Shown here piece after piece: positions 1 to 11,560 of a DNA stretch of 64,000 nucleotides. The notes below the pieces were generated by a model. It did no database searches, was not told the DNA's origin, and saw only the letters and a list, made by a program, of their open reading frames with translations. The translations under genes were made by a program, and so were the position numbers. Within the stretch, counting starts at the first letter, position 1, and each line of letters begins with the position of its first letter. Source of the DNA: Symsagittifera roscoffensis (lineage: Eukaryota; Xenacoelomorpha; Acoela; Convolutidae); the NCBI RefSeq assembly GCF_963678635.1, contig NW_026971712.1, forward strand, positions 1 through 64,000, given 5' to 3'.

Positions 1-3000
1 GCAGCTTGCCTGAACCGATGAAGTTTGTGTTTGGTCGTTTCATGACGTCAGTTTTACCCATGTGAAATCTTGCTAGAAGTCGCTGTGGTGTGTGAATGTT
101 GTTGAACCTGCCTCCGTGGGACCAAACCCCGTAGTCCCTCTTTTCAAACCCACCCCAACCCGACTTGTGACTCTTGCTAATGAAACCTTCCGAAATTAGG
201 GAAAGAGATAATATCGTAACACATAGGAAAGCAAAATGCGAAATAGACGCCATTTTAAAATTTGAACTTGAACTTTGATTTTGATTTTATCGCACTTGTG
301 GGCAAGAATAAAAGGATTCCGTTAATGACGACTCTTTGGCCCCGAGAACATTTAGAATTGGTAATTTTGCATGACGTGCATGTGAAAGAAATCTGTTGTC
401 AAAATGGTCAACCCCCTAGGCGACAGGCAGTGAATCTTAAAATGAGCTACTTGTTCGAGGCGAAAAAAGGCAGAGGAAATCGATCGATTTTAAAAAGTAA
501 ATTGCGCCCGCTAAGTAAAGTACCCGCGGATTAATTTTGTACAATTAGCATAAAATTATCCGGAGTTTTGTTTCGCTCCCGGCAATTCAATCCCGCTGAC
601 TGAAGGCTTGTGACAGGACGACGAAAAATGATATTTTTCATAAATCATACCTGTAAATCAATTCATCAGGCCACCTTATACTCTCGTTTCTTACATTTAA
701 TCAAACGGAACCAAAATTGGTTTCTAGTAAAATCTAATAATATTTGATTGCCTTTTTACCAGTCAAGTTGGCTTTACTATCCTTTGGCTTTAATTACTAA
801 TCCTGGGTATTTCAACCCAGGTCGCAATTACGTATGATAGTAGCTGACCGCGAAATTTGGAACCAATTAAAGGAACAAAAGTCTGCCCAAAAATAGAATT
901 CATTACATATTCTTGAAGTGTAGTTTTTCAGTGGGAAAATCAATACCTTCTTAGACATCTGTACAGTCAAATTGAAATGATAAGAGTACTGACGGAGAAA
1001 CTGAAGTTTAATTTACCTTTTTTGGACTTAAGTTCAAAAGCTTCTAAGAGATCAAAAGCTGAAGGTGAACAACTAAGGGCCACAGAAAACAAAAACGACG
1101 CTTTACTTCTGAATTGTCCAAAAATCACTTTATAAATCTGAAAGAATCAAGACCTCTAAAAAATACTGTGGTAATATGAAAATTCTAAAATATAACAGTT
1201 TACTTTCAATACAATTTTGGTTGCAAGGCTATTTTCTTGCAAGATGTGAAAACCAATTGGATCAGTTTTTTCTAATATGGATGGGGGACAAACAGAAAAG
1301 ACATGGTTTTATTTCGGCATATCAAAGAGAAAGCATCATTGTTGCAACTTTTGACGAAAGTAACGGCATATTTGTGCTCGGGGACGTTTTTTCTTTAGAC
1401 AAATTTCGACTTTTAACCAGAAGTTTTTAATGGAACTTTTTAATATCATCCGGAAATATTAGTGCCCTGAGCTTACAATAAAATATATATTTCAGTTGTA
1501 ATTTTTTTTGTTAAGTTATGGGAGTTAAAGTTTGACATTCGGGCCAATTTTAGATAAATAATGCGCGATATAATTAGAGCTTTTAACGCGTAAGCGGATA
1601 TTTATTTCATTTTTGAAATCGTTCCAAATTGAATCGTAGCAGGCTATTTGGTTACTTAAAAATCTTTTATACACAAAAAATATCAGTTTGTATTTCATAT
1701 AATGGGTGGAGTTTCGTTAAAGAAAACATCTAAAAATTTGTTAAATTTCTTTCTTTTTTTATCTAAAAATTTTATCAATTTTTTTTTGAAAGCAGACCTT
1801 GCTCCATAGAGCTTAAAAGGCATTCGGAACATTCAAGGCTTTGCTCTGATACGAGTAGTGTTGATTCTTTTCTGTTTTGATAACGCACAGTTTTATTTGG
1901 TTTTATAACTAATTCTCAAACAGATTTTGAGATGAATTGAAGATTTTAAACAAATACTTTAAGCAAATACTTTAAAGTTCCACTGAAAGACTTTTTGTGG
2001 TGTTCGACGAAACAGAAAAAAATCTCCAAAACTTTAGCAAGCATTTCACGATGTTTTGACTGGATCAATTCAGAACATTAATTGTAAATTGATTCTGAGC
2101 TTTCTTTATTTTCTAATCATTCCAAAACCCTTTTTTTACCACGCACAATTTAGTAAAAAATCAATGTTTTGGTACATTTTTAATTACCTTATTCGACATC
2201 AGAAACCAGCCAATCTAACGTTAATAGTATGTGCCGAAGTGATTAAATTGCTGTAGAATTACTATTTCTGAAACAACTAGTTTCCTACTGGCCTCAAAAA
2301 ATATAGAGAACTAAAATATACGGGCAAAATCTAAACCGTGTACAACTGCTTTATTTATTACGACCAATTAGCTTGTTTTTGTTCAATTTGGACCAATTTT
2401 GTAACGCGGGATAGTTCCCTACGCACAAAAATTCACGGTACACCTTCAGCATCTTATTTATAATGCAGTGCTGATTAAATTTGTTCGCAGAAAAGTTAAA
2501 ATTTAAAATGTTTTTTTTTTTCGCAAATTCGGTTGAATATCAACAAAAAAGGCTAGAGACATAACTTGCTGAGAATATTAGCAGAATTTAAATGGTGCAG
2601 TTTGTTTTGTAAAGTTCAGGCCAAAAATTTTACACCAAAAACGGACAGTTTCAGAAGCACTTAGTCAATTAAAACTTACATCAAACCAAAGAAGTCAGTT
2701 ACTATCATAATTAAAGTCTTCATAAACTTGCTAAGCTTCTAAGCAAGTTTTCTTTTCATAATTTAAATCAACACTCTATCCATAGCGTGCAAAAACTAGT
2801 CTTAAACTGGAGTACGGTTAATTTGGCAACTTTCAAACCTCGAGAATTTTACAACAGTTTTTCGAGATCATTTCAAAATTGAGTTCAGCAAATTGGCATG
2901 TTCAATGACGTATAACTTTTTGACCCCTGCGCCACACTACCCAAACGGTCCTCTTTGATTTTTTAAGGGCGTCCATTTTCGCCGATGACTCCAAATTTTT

Positions 3001-3900
3001 TGTCACGAGGGGATGCGCAGCGAGTTGGCATGTTCGTTATGAAGATGCTACCTCCCAGAAACTACCCGAATAGCCTTTTTGACCCGTTTTTTTCCTCAAA
3101 GTTTGCCTGCACTTCAAAAATGTTTAACTAAACAAGGTCGTTATGAAGCTTAGAAAATCAATATGATTGACGTATATAAAGGCTGACAAAAATGTTCCCC
3201 AAATTTTGAAAGCTCGGCCGTTTTGTTTTAAACTCGTTTTTGCTTTTCCGAATTTCTAAGAATATTTAGAAGAATTTATAACAGGGATGTTTTTAATTCA
3301 GGACCATTTCCAAAAAAAAATTGGGAGGAGACTGTGAATCCAACATGATATCTTCGTACTAACAATTCGCTATCAAAAATGGACCACAAATAAAATGCTC
3401 AATTAAAAATGAAAATGTTATTTTTGATGCTGAAAGCGTTAAGCAAACCCCGCTAACATTATAGCACCGAATTGAAAACAAGCTAATTGGTTTAAGCTGG
3501 TTCTTTTATTAAACACTTGAAATTTCCTATTAAGGGTCCGAACATTATAGTTAAGCAAATTTTTTTGACCAAAAGCTATTACCGACCATTACAAAGGCTT
3601 TCGGATCAACCAGGATTTTTCGCTAATATACAATAATTCTTTTTGCTGAGTTCGTAACCCAAAGTAAAAACGATCTCACTCTTAAGCAAAAACAAGTTGA
3701 AAAGAATAGGAGGGACCCTTTTGTCACCACTTAATGCAACTCTTTCGGAGTTTCATTTATATTAATGCTACTAGCTTTTTTTGATTGTCAAGCATTTGTT
3801 TTGAACCTATCAGAATCCATAACTAATCCTTTAACGTTTTTTTTCTACACACTGGTTGTACTGAATTTTCTTCGAGGATAGCGTGAGGTTGATCTGCTCG
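1..3900. other. AT-rich non-coding DNA
   Basis: No convincing gene is visible on either strand apart from one weak relic near the left edge. The stretch is AT-rich with many A and T homopolymers, and open frames are short and unlike any family I know. The first 200 bases are somewhat richer in G and C. I see no tandem repeat, tRNA-like cloverleaf or mobile-element terminus here. Confidence 0.6.
262..534 (+). pseudogene. Possible relic of a retroelement integrase N-terminal region
   Basis: A 90-codon open frame without a convincing ATG start. Its middle (LVILHDVH, then KKGRGNRSILKS) resembles the zinc-binding N-terminal part of BEL/Pao-type integrases, where a His pair is followed by a YW.xxGR-like segment. 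The Cys pair that should close the zinc site is not visible, and neither flank continues into an integrase core. This is a weak match made by eye. It could equally be a chance open frame. Confidence 0.2.
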
Positions 3901-4009
3901 AAAATCTGCACCAACCTTGGCTCAAAGGAAAAGTTGTTGCTATTTTGAGAACCATGTATACGGAAACTTACCGCCAAGTCATAGTTCACTGTACACTGTC
4001 ACGAAAACT

Positions 4010-4850
4010 CTCGGTGATTTGCGGAGAAAGACAAGAGTCGATCTTATCTCCTTTTCTTTTCAATTAAGTAATCGATGGGGTCATGCTCTCCGCCCTTAAA
4101 GAGAGCAGACATGAAATTGCACTTGACGATACGGATGTAGCAGCAGAAGAAGCCGGCAGCTGAAACCGATTTTGAAAATAGATAAAACAACGTTCTGTTC
4201 AATAGACGAAACCTTTAAATTTACCAGCTATGGTCAACCCTTGGTCCGAATAGACATCTTTACCTTTCTAGGCAGCAACATCTAATTGGAAGGAATCATT
4301 TTGTATGAACTCATACTGAGAACTGGCAAGGCCATTGGTAGCTTAAGAGGCTCAACAAGGTGTAGAAGTTTCGCTACTTACCTTTGAGAATCAAAGCTTG
4401 CAACACTTATAGTAGAAGTACTCTTCTCTATGGCTGCGAGTCTTGGCCTCAAAAGTTTCAGATGTGTACAAAATCTTCGAAATCTGTATATTTTAACTAT
4501 AAAGCCGCGAGAAACCGAAATGTGACATCATATGCGGTAAGATTAATGTTAAAGCTCAAAATTAGTATTAGTGTTGAAGCTTGAAAATTTTTTCTTCAAA
4601 TATACAAAGAACCAAAGGGTTGGGCCAAGCTTCGCGAATGATTTAAGGTATAATTGTCAATGCTGCTCTCGAATATGTGAAAGCAGAGTCGTGGAAACGA
4701 CCACCAGGCGTTGTTCGTACCACGTGGCGCAAATTCGTTAAAAATTATCTGAAATGCAACAAAAAGACGCAAAGGATGTCCGTCAAGAGATGAGATGAGG
4801 GACGTGTTGTAATCTAAAAAGAGAGCGCGATGGACCGCAAACAGTTTGGC
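4010..4850 (+). pseudogene. Decayed non-LTR retrotransposon (LINE) reverse transcriptase, C-terminal part
   Basis: Several landmarks of a LINE ORF2 protein occur in the right order but in different frames. Near 4025-4065 a frame reads LSPFLFN, then a stop, then VIDGVM, the RT segment after the QGD-type turn. Near 4245-4285 comes TFLGSNI, matching the YLGS segment after the catalytic palm. Near 4415-4445 comes TLLYGCESW, a hallmark of RTE/CR1/Jockey-like elements. Near 4700 comes RPPGVVRTTWRKF, matching the Arg/Pro-rich C-terminus. Stops and frame changes lie between them, so it is dead. The catalytic FADD box is not visible. Family within the non-LTR group is not resolved. Confidence 0.7.
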
Positions 4851-4929
4851 GAGGTTTTGTTTGGGATTTTCAGAAGGCGTGCAATGGACAGTGATGTTTG
4901 CAAACGCCCTACAAGTAACAAATAAGTAA

Positions 4930-5580
4930 GTGGGGTTGATCTCAGTTGTGTTACTTGTAACACCTTTTTAGGTAACTGAATATTTCCCTAAATTAATTAT
5001 TCCGCACGGCTGATTTTGCCTGCTTCGCCGGATTTCTCTGTGGATTAGTCAAAACCTCCTCGCTTGGTTATCTTCATCCCGTACCTGAATCAATCGATGG
5101 AACCGTACCAGGGTTGAGTATTCTCATAACCATGGGTCTAGCATCTCAATCAAGTTTCTATGACCAAATTCTTACAAAGCTCCCGCCCTAATTCAAGGTC
5201 TTGTAGTATGGTCAACAAAACGAAGTGCATTTCTGGCGTCTGCTCGAGCATGAACTCCCCTCTCATTAGCTCGAAGTTCTCTGGCCAACTTGGTGCTTTG
5301 TCTAACTTTCCCACAAATGTAGACAATTTCCAGTGAGTCTATTCGAAGCTCTGTAATAATTGTTGACTTTTTCTTTTTGTTGGACCATTACAAAGGCCAT
5401 GTTTTCATGTTTTCTACCTTTCAGTTTTTTCGTATAAAAACATTTTTATCATCAAAAAAATTTAGCTTGTATTTTATTTGGAGTAATTCGTAGGCTTTTT
5501 AAAGCCTTCTGTATATGATCATTAAAAATGCTGGTCTAGCTGACTGCACATTTGGAAACCCGGACCGACTGCCCATGGCC
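4930..5580. other. Non-coding stretch with a GC-richer patch
   Basis: Between the LINE relic and the inverted repeat there is no recognisable gene. Positions about 5020-5340 are less AT-rich than either flank and carry a short minus-strand open frame of about 45 codons without a recognised motif. It may be the remains of another mobile element. Confidence 0.35.
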
Positions 5581-5584
5581 TCTA

Positions 5585-5853
5585 ATCGATTATAGTGGAT
5601 CTTCGAGACAAAAATAATTCATTATAATTCATTACAGATGTACAAACCAGACATCGAATTGATCATAGTGCCATTATAACCAATTAAAACCCATGCTTAT
5701 ACGATGTATTTTTGGTTTTACAGTTCCCGCACCGAAATTTCATGGATGAAAGTCGATTATAATGGATTTTTGTCGACTAAAATTTTGTCTATATCATCGA
5801 TTATCGTGGCAAATTTGGACAAAGTAATGAATTTTTAATCCACTATAATCGAT
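5585..5853. repeat. AT-rich segment bounded by a 16-17 bp inverted repeat
   Basis: The sequence ATCGATTATAGTGGAT at 5585-5600 returns as its exact reverse complement at 5838-5853. Related CGATTATAATGGA-type words occur inside (5752-5767 and about 5798-5810). The arrangement could be a small palindromic or MITE-like repeat, but I see no target-site duplication or transposase. Confidence 0.4.
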
Positions 5854-5904
5854 TTTCGTTTCAAAAAAAAATCCATAATAAATAATCCAATATAAACGAA
5901 GACT

Positions 5905-6115
5905 GCAAACCCTCCCTCCCCCCCACCGCTACGCCCCTGCTACACCTCCATGCTTCGCCCCCTTCCGCCTTCATTCTTATGCCCACCAACCACGTCCCCC
6001 ACTACCCCTTCCACACGATACCTACCACGCCCCCACGTCTCCCTTTTCTAAAACTAGCCCCACCCGTGTTTGCTTCCAACCCCCACTAAATACCTTCACA
6101 GAACAACCCCAAACC
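5905..6115. other. C-rich, G-poor strand-asymmetric patch
   Basis: About 200 bases of the plus strand are dominated by C with very little G, in strong contrast to the surrounding AT-rich DNA. It begins with a run of C tracts near 5910-5926, so the minus strand there has closely spaced G runs that fit the pattern of a potential G-quadruplex. No reading frame is recognisable. Confidence 0.5.
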
Positions 6116-6317
6116 AAATGTATTATTTTTCGTTCGTTAAATTTTTTTTTGAAAATAAGTTGAAAATAATCGATTATCAATCAATTGAAAATTGATTTTT
6201 TTGCTTCGAAAGATTTTAACAATATAATCCATTTCTAAGCAATTGTAATCAGTTATTTTTCAAAATTTAGAGAGACAGACTATAAATATGTATTGATTTT
6301 TATCCAGGAAACTTCAG

Positions 6318-6452
6318 GGCGGGGTTGTATCTGAATAACGCATATGCTAGCAAAAACAGCAAAGCATTTGCTAGCAAATCGATTATTATCGCTAAAATTT
6401 CAGCGCGGATTTGCATCTGTATAACACATTGGCTAGCAAAAACACTGAAAAA
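6318..6452. repeat. Imperfect direct duplication
   Basis: Two stretches about 85 bases apart share the order TATCTGAATAACGCAT / ATCTGTATAACACAT followed by GCTAGCAAAAACA. They look like a diverged local tandem duplication. Function unknown. Confidence 0.4.
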
Positions 6453-6459
6453 AATCCAT

Positions 6460-9190
6460 TGCCAGGGCTTTGCGCGATTTATGTTTTAACTTTGCACAAA
6501 TTAATTTGCCAATTTCCCGCGATTTAAGTTGCGTTTGTTCGCAATTTATGCTGTGATTTAGCGCAAATTATGTTAAAATTTGGCATGAAATGGTTTGCGC
6601 TTCTGCGCCACTCATTTTACAGCTTCGAACAACTCATCGATTGTCATTGCGCGATCAGTTTGAGCTGTGTGGCTACTTTGCTCGACTTTGTACGACTTTG
6701 TGCGATTGTTGCCCAGGCGCAAGCGATGATTCTCAGTCTCGCAAGAGCCACTTCCACTACCCTTTCGGTCGCGACATAAGTCTCGGACCACGCCCGGTTC
6801 GTTTATTTTTTCTACTGAGCGAAAAAGTCAGTACCACTCTGATGCAATTCAATTGGTTTTCTCTTTCAACAATGACGCCTTCAATTGGTTCTGGAAATGT
6901 TTCTATATGGGTGAAGGTTTTTAGTTTTCCGGTTTCACATTGGATCATCAAGAAAACTAAGCACCTTCAATTTAGTTACTGATTTCCGGTATTTAGCCAA
7001 CAGAGGCTCTGTAAAAACTTAAGTGACCGCACGTCTATGCATTTAAGTCACACTCTCAACAAGGCCTCTGCTGACACTTTGGATGTCCCATCTTAATGTG
7101 TTCTCATAATCTGGAGATTTTGGCAATTCAAAAACCATGTGCACTCTTCTTGGCGTAGATATTTCGTTTACTTGATTTAATTTAGCGACACGTGATCAGA
7201 ACTTTTGAAAAGGTCGTCTTAGATTTGTAGACATGATGAGTTAGATCCTTGAGGTTAACTCATAGAGTAATTTCGGATAGGGTACACCGTCTGCTCGTCA
7301 CGCTATCTTATTTTTGGCCGGATAGATTCGTGCAACTTCTTAGTCTAATACCGATCCTAATCTTACTCTTATATCCACTAGTCTCAGGGTGTTTAACTAG
7401 TCTCTGCTAGGCTCAATAGATCTAGATTATACTGGCTTATTGCGACTGCTGAAGTTCTCTTGGAGAGGTAACTAATTTCTAAGTTAAATTCAAATCTCTC
7501 TGGTGCTGAAATTACAAGTAATTTCAGCACTTACAAATAAGTGGGTTGTTAGATGCATGGATTATGATTGGTGAAAATTAAATATTTTACAGTGGTAAAA
7601 TATCTAATTTATCCAATAATAAAATGTAGTTTAGATCAGGTTCCACCCATCCGGGGTTTACAGAGTTTTTTAGAACTATCTTTCTTCTCTGCAATTGAAG
7701 GATGGATGAAGAAGAACGTTCCAGGACGCTGGAATTGGGGATAGGAAGTTGTTATTACGTCATTCGACAACGATTGTGATCCCCAATGAATTCAATCCGA
7801 TTTCAAAATGGTTTGCTATGTCAGGTTTTTCTGTATTAAAAGAGAACTGTTTTGTGTGCAGCCTCGTCTGGGAATGGCGTGAAGATCGTGTTTGGAAGGG
7901 ATGTCTTGTAACTCGGATCTGTACGTATACTTGAGCATCGAGGTGGTCATTGGTCTAGTTCAATGAAGTCCTTTTCTGCGAAGTCAAGTCGTACTCTGAA
8001 TCCTTTGAGTCGTGATTGTGGACGGCATGTCGGTTGTGTTTAGCCATTCTTTTGTTCGAGTGTGATGGGATCGTCTAGTCTTTGGATGTTCGTCTTTGTT
8101 GTTGTGTATGATCTGTATACTGCAAAGTATGATTTACATTTTATAAATTTATGTTAATTTGGTTTTTTAATCATGAACTTAGTTAGTCGTTTTCACAAAA
8201 GCGTTTTGTTTTAGTTCAGTTATTTTGAAGAGTTACTCACCCTTGAGTACCTCTTAATAAAAAGTGAAGTGTGGTCACAAAGCGTGTGTGTAGCGCGGTG
8301 GGTTAGGCCGGCTATAAGCATGCTCAGGACGTCCCTCTCTGGTGGGTTAGGCCAGAAGTGGGAGTATGATTGCATGCTGTTTCTTTGAGAGGTCCTGTTC
8401 TGTGATAACGTTTTATGTTGGTTTTTTTTCTGGTCTTTCTTATGTTACTTTGGTTGTGTCCTTTTTTCGAAAATCGAATTGTTTTTGGTTTGGGTTTGTC
8501 TTGCGACTTTTTTGTGTTTTCTTTTTTCTTTTTTAGACTTTTTAATAGTCTTCAAAAGAATAAATTATCCAGTTTTAAGCTGGGTTAATCCGGTTTGGGT
8601 ACCGTTGGTTTTCTTTTCTTAGTCATGCTGTTATTTTATGATTTGTGGTGTTTAGTAAGCTGCGTTGGTTAGTTTGGTTTACTATATAATTCCTTTCCAG
8701 CGGGGTTAAAGGAAAGTTTGAAACTTGTTATCGTGTGTTAGAGCTGTTTATAGTGAAAGCTTGAAACTTAAAATCATTTTTTAAAAAATTCTTTGTGGGC
8801 GAACTGTGCGAGTTTGGATAGAATTCTTGTGCGAATGAATGAAAATATTGAAAAGGTTAGTACTGCTTTCTCATTTTATGAATTTATTGCATTGAATTTG
8901 AATTTTACTGCGTTTTGGGGAAGTTTAAAATTATAAATTTTCATCGTATTTAATTTTACTGCTTCGTGGGGAAATAATTTATAAATAAAATTACTACGAT
9001 GGGTACGAATTTTATTACATTATTTAGTGCTAATGATTAAGGAGTTTGAATATAATTTAACAAGTTTGTAATTTTTTGTCTTTTTCTATTTTGTAGATGA
9101 TTTTGGTGTGAAGACTAAAAAAAACAGATCAAAAATTGATAGAAAATGGTTAGTATACATTTGAATTTATTAGTTAAAATTATTTTAATT
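6460..9190. other. Non-coding DNA left of element B
   Basis: No gene is recognised. Open frames are short and unlike known families. The word GTGGGTTAGGCC occurs twice (near 8299 and 8342). From about 8400 to 9190 the plus strand is T-rich; part of it may be the 3' untranslated region or 3' LTR of element B, but I found no partner sequence near 23.2-23.4 kb to prove an LTR. Confidence 0.4.
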
Positions 9191-9200
9191 TATAGTTACC

Positions 9201-10290
9201 TTAGTCTTCTGGGAAAAAGCCGTGGGGGAAGATGTCGTGAATCATATCTGATGTTGTTAGTAACTTGGCTAGTATGCGTATGATGTTTTTAGTTTGTAGC
9301 AGTGGCCAAAGCAATTGAAGTGCCTTGATGGTATTTAGTTCTTCTGTGCCTACTGCGAACTCGTAAGGTGTGTTTTGGATGAGGTTATATACTTTATGGT
9401 TATATTTAGTATTGTGAATGAACTCTAATATGGGTATTTCAATAGGTGTGATAAATTCATGCGGGATAAGGAAGGGTCTTGATTCTTCAGCATTGAAGGT
9501 CTTTGTGATGGGACAGAATATGTACATTTGGGTAACTGGGTCATAGTTGCGGAGGATGCCGTGTAGGTTAGTATCTTTAATGCAATATGTAAAATTGAGA
9601 AAAAATGGTGACGTGTATTTTGGTTAAGAAACTGAAAACGATGGTGAGGTTGTCTTGATGGAGTGTGCAAATCAAAATGATTTTGTATAAAACGATAATA
9701 TGTATATGTGTGCGTTTGTTTAGTGCGTAACATAATTTCGTGGGAACGGTGCAAATCGCATTCCTGTGGTGAAAAAAGTTAACGGTTTAAAAATAACTGA
9801 AATTTATCAAAGAAGCTTTCATATGCTTGAATATCAACTAGTGATTCAGAAATAATATGATCATGCTTTCTATCAAAAATATTGAGTGTAAATACGTATG
9901 ATGTTTTAATGAAAAATTTTTCTGTTAGTTGCGGGTTTGCGAAGCGGTCTTCATCTAAAAATTGATCTTGATTAGGGCGGATGATATTATGATCGTAGTA
10001 TTCTATTGCAAAATTGTTAGCTCGGGGTGCGGTGAAGGTTTTTAATATTTTTTTATATCCAACGTAAGTAAATTGTCGAGGTGTTAGTGTTGTGGTGAGT
10101 CTATATAACATGTTTTTATTTTTCTCGTTACTTTCAGTAGTATTAGCTAATGGTAGGCAGAGTGGGTTAGTATAATGATAATAAGCTGTCAAACGGAGTG
10201 TTGGCATTAGAACGTGCTCATCAACAAAATTGCTTGTATCGTTAGCAATGGTAGGTGTATTTAATGTATATGCGGAAATGAGGGTGAAGT
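9201..10290 (-). pseudogene. Unrecognised coding region at the 3' end of element B
   Basis: An open frame runs from about 10290 to 9779 (the part from the ATG at 10207 is 142 codons) and continues in other frames to 9201. It is not low in complexity, unlike the tail before it. Visible segments include LTPRQFTYVGYKKIL and SYVFTLNIFDRKHD, and near 9201-9527 a leucine-rich stretch (IKALQLLWPLLQ). I do not recognise the family. It follows directly on the long env-like tail, so it may be the C-terminal domain of that protein or a separate accessory gene. Frame changes near 9780 and 9530 break it. Confidence 0.45.
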
Positions 10291-10299
10291 GATTTCGAG

Positions 10300-11560
10300 A
10301 AATTTTTTTGTGTTTGTGTGTTCCGGGTGATTGATATATTCGCGGGCTGTTTCGGGTTTGGTTGGGAATGGGTGATTTGGAAATTTTCGTTTAAAATTTG
10401 CGATAAGCTCGGTTAGTACTGGTAGGTGTTTCAGTGGACGTGGATGATTGTGCTAATGATGGAGTGTAAGCTGAGGAGGGTGTGGGGGTAGGTGGATTTG
10501 AGGATGTTATTGTAGATGATAGTTGATGTATTGTAAGGGTGTTGGGTTGTATTAATTGTTGTTGTAAATTAATAAAACTATCAAGTTCATCGGAGATTTG
10601 TAGGGTGTCTGGAAAATTATTATATGATCTGTCGGAATGAAGTGGAGAATAGGTTGGGGTTACTTGGGTAGCATAAGAAGGAGTGGAAACGGATGGGAGT
10701 GGTTGAATAGGGGGTTTTGAAAAAACTGAGGAGTTGGTCTGGGTATGGGTAGAGGGAGATGGTTCGTAGTCTGCAAATTCGTGTCGGGTGTTCCTACATT
10801 AGCGTTATTAAATTGTGAGATAGTATGAAAAACTGAAATGTCTGAGTTAGTATCAGAATTCGTGCTTGATGATATATTAAAAATTGGAAAATTGGGTGGT
10901 GGGAAAGCAAAAAGTGGTATTATTGGGATTGGAGTTTGGAGGTTGGCTGGGTGGGAATTTGAGCGATGGAGGGATCCAAGTTGTCGGCTCATCGTGGGGT
11001 GGGCTAAAAAAATGATTATTTTGAGATTTAAAAGTGGTGGCGTGAGGTTGTTCTATAATTTGTTCATATGTATTGTCATTTTGTGAATGATGTGTCATTA
11101 TGTGTTGGATGGGACTTTGTGTTGTATTTGGTCTAGAATTTGGATTATTTGTGATTGCTAGGTTTCGGAAATTACGGGGAATTAATGATAATGGATGGTT
11201 TTGTGGTAAGGGTGGCAACTGTGGTGCGGTAGGTGTTATTTCTATAATATTATGTTCTGCGTCGTATGTGTTTTGTCTTGTGGATATTTTTGTGTTATAT
11301 TCTTTTATTTGTGCATCTAGAAATATTTTGTTAATTGATGATGATGAAAAAATTCCAAAAAATCCTGCAAATAGTATACGTGCTACACTTGCTTGTCGGT
11401 TTACTTGTGTGTGTATAGCGCATGTGTTATAGATTCCCATTAACAGTGAGAAAAGGAATCCTATAAAATTAAACATGGCATATAAGATGGTTACTTTTTC
11501 GAAGATGTAATAGGGCCATCCTAGAAAAGCTAGAATTTAATTTTTTAAGGTGACAAAACT
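10300..11560 (-). pseudogene. Env-like gene, membrane segments and long Pro/Ser/Thr-rich tail
   Basis: The minus-strand frame enters two hydrophobic stretches: one near 11560-11430 (including FNFIGFLFSLLMG) and one near 11390-11350 (ARILFAGFFGIF), separated by a polar segment with Cys. They fit membrane-spanning segments of an envelope protein. After them the frame continues for hundreds of codons of Pro, Ser, Thr, Asn and His-rich sequence, an unusually long cytoplasmic tail. A frame change lies near 10.88-10.99 kb and another stop near 10.39 kb. The family of the glycoprotein is not certain. Confidence 0.55.

Noticed and set aside
1176-1430. 84-codon plus-strand frame as a gene
   Set aside because: No homology recognised by eye, no neighbouring exon and composition like the surrounding non-coding DNA.
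6570-6982. Overlapping plus-strand frames as a gene
   Set aside because: Two overlapping phases and an opposite-strand frame are open at once, none with a recognisable domain, and the DNA contains local GCGATTTA-type repetition.
8290-8355. Nematode-type telomere repeat (TTAGGC)
   Set aside because: The word occurs only twice, well separated, without a tandem run.
8400-9190. 3' LTR of element B
   Set aside because: A T-rich region is in the right place, but no matching copy was found near 23.2-23.4 kb and no TG...CA ends with target-site duplication could be defined.
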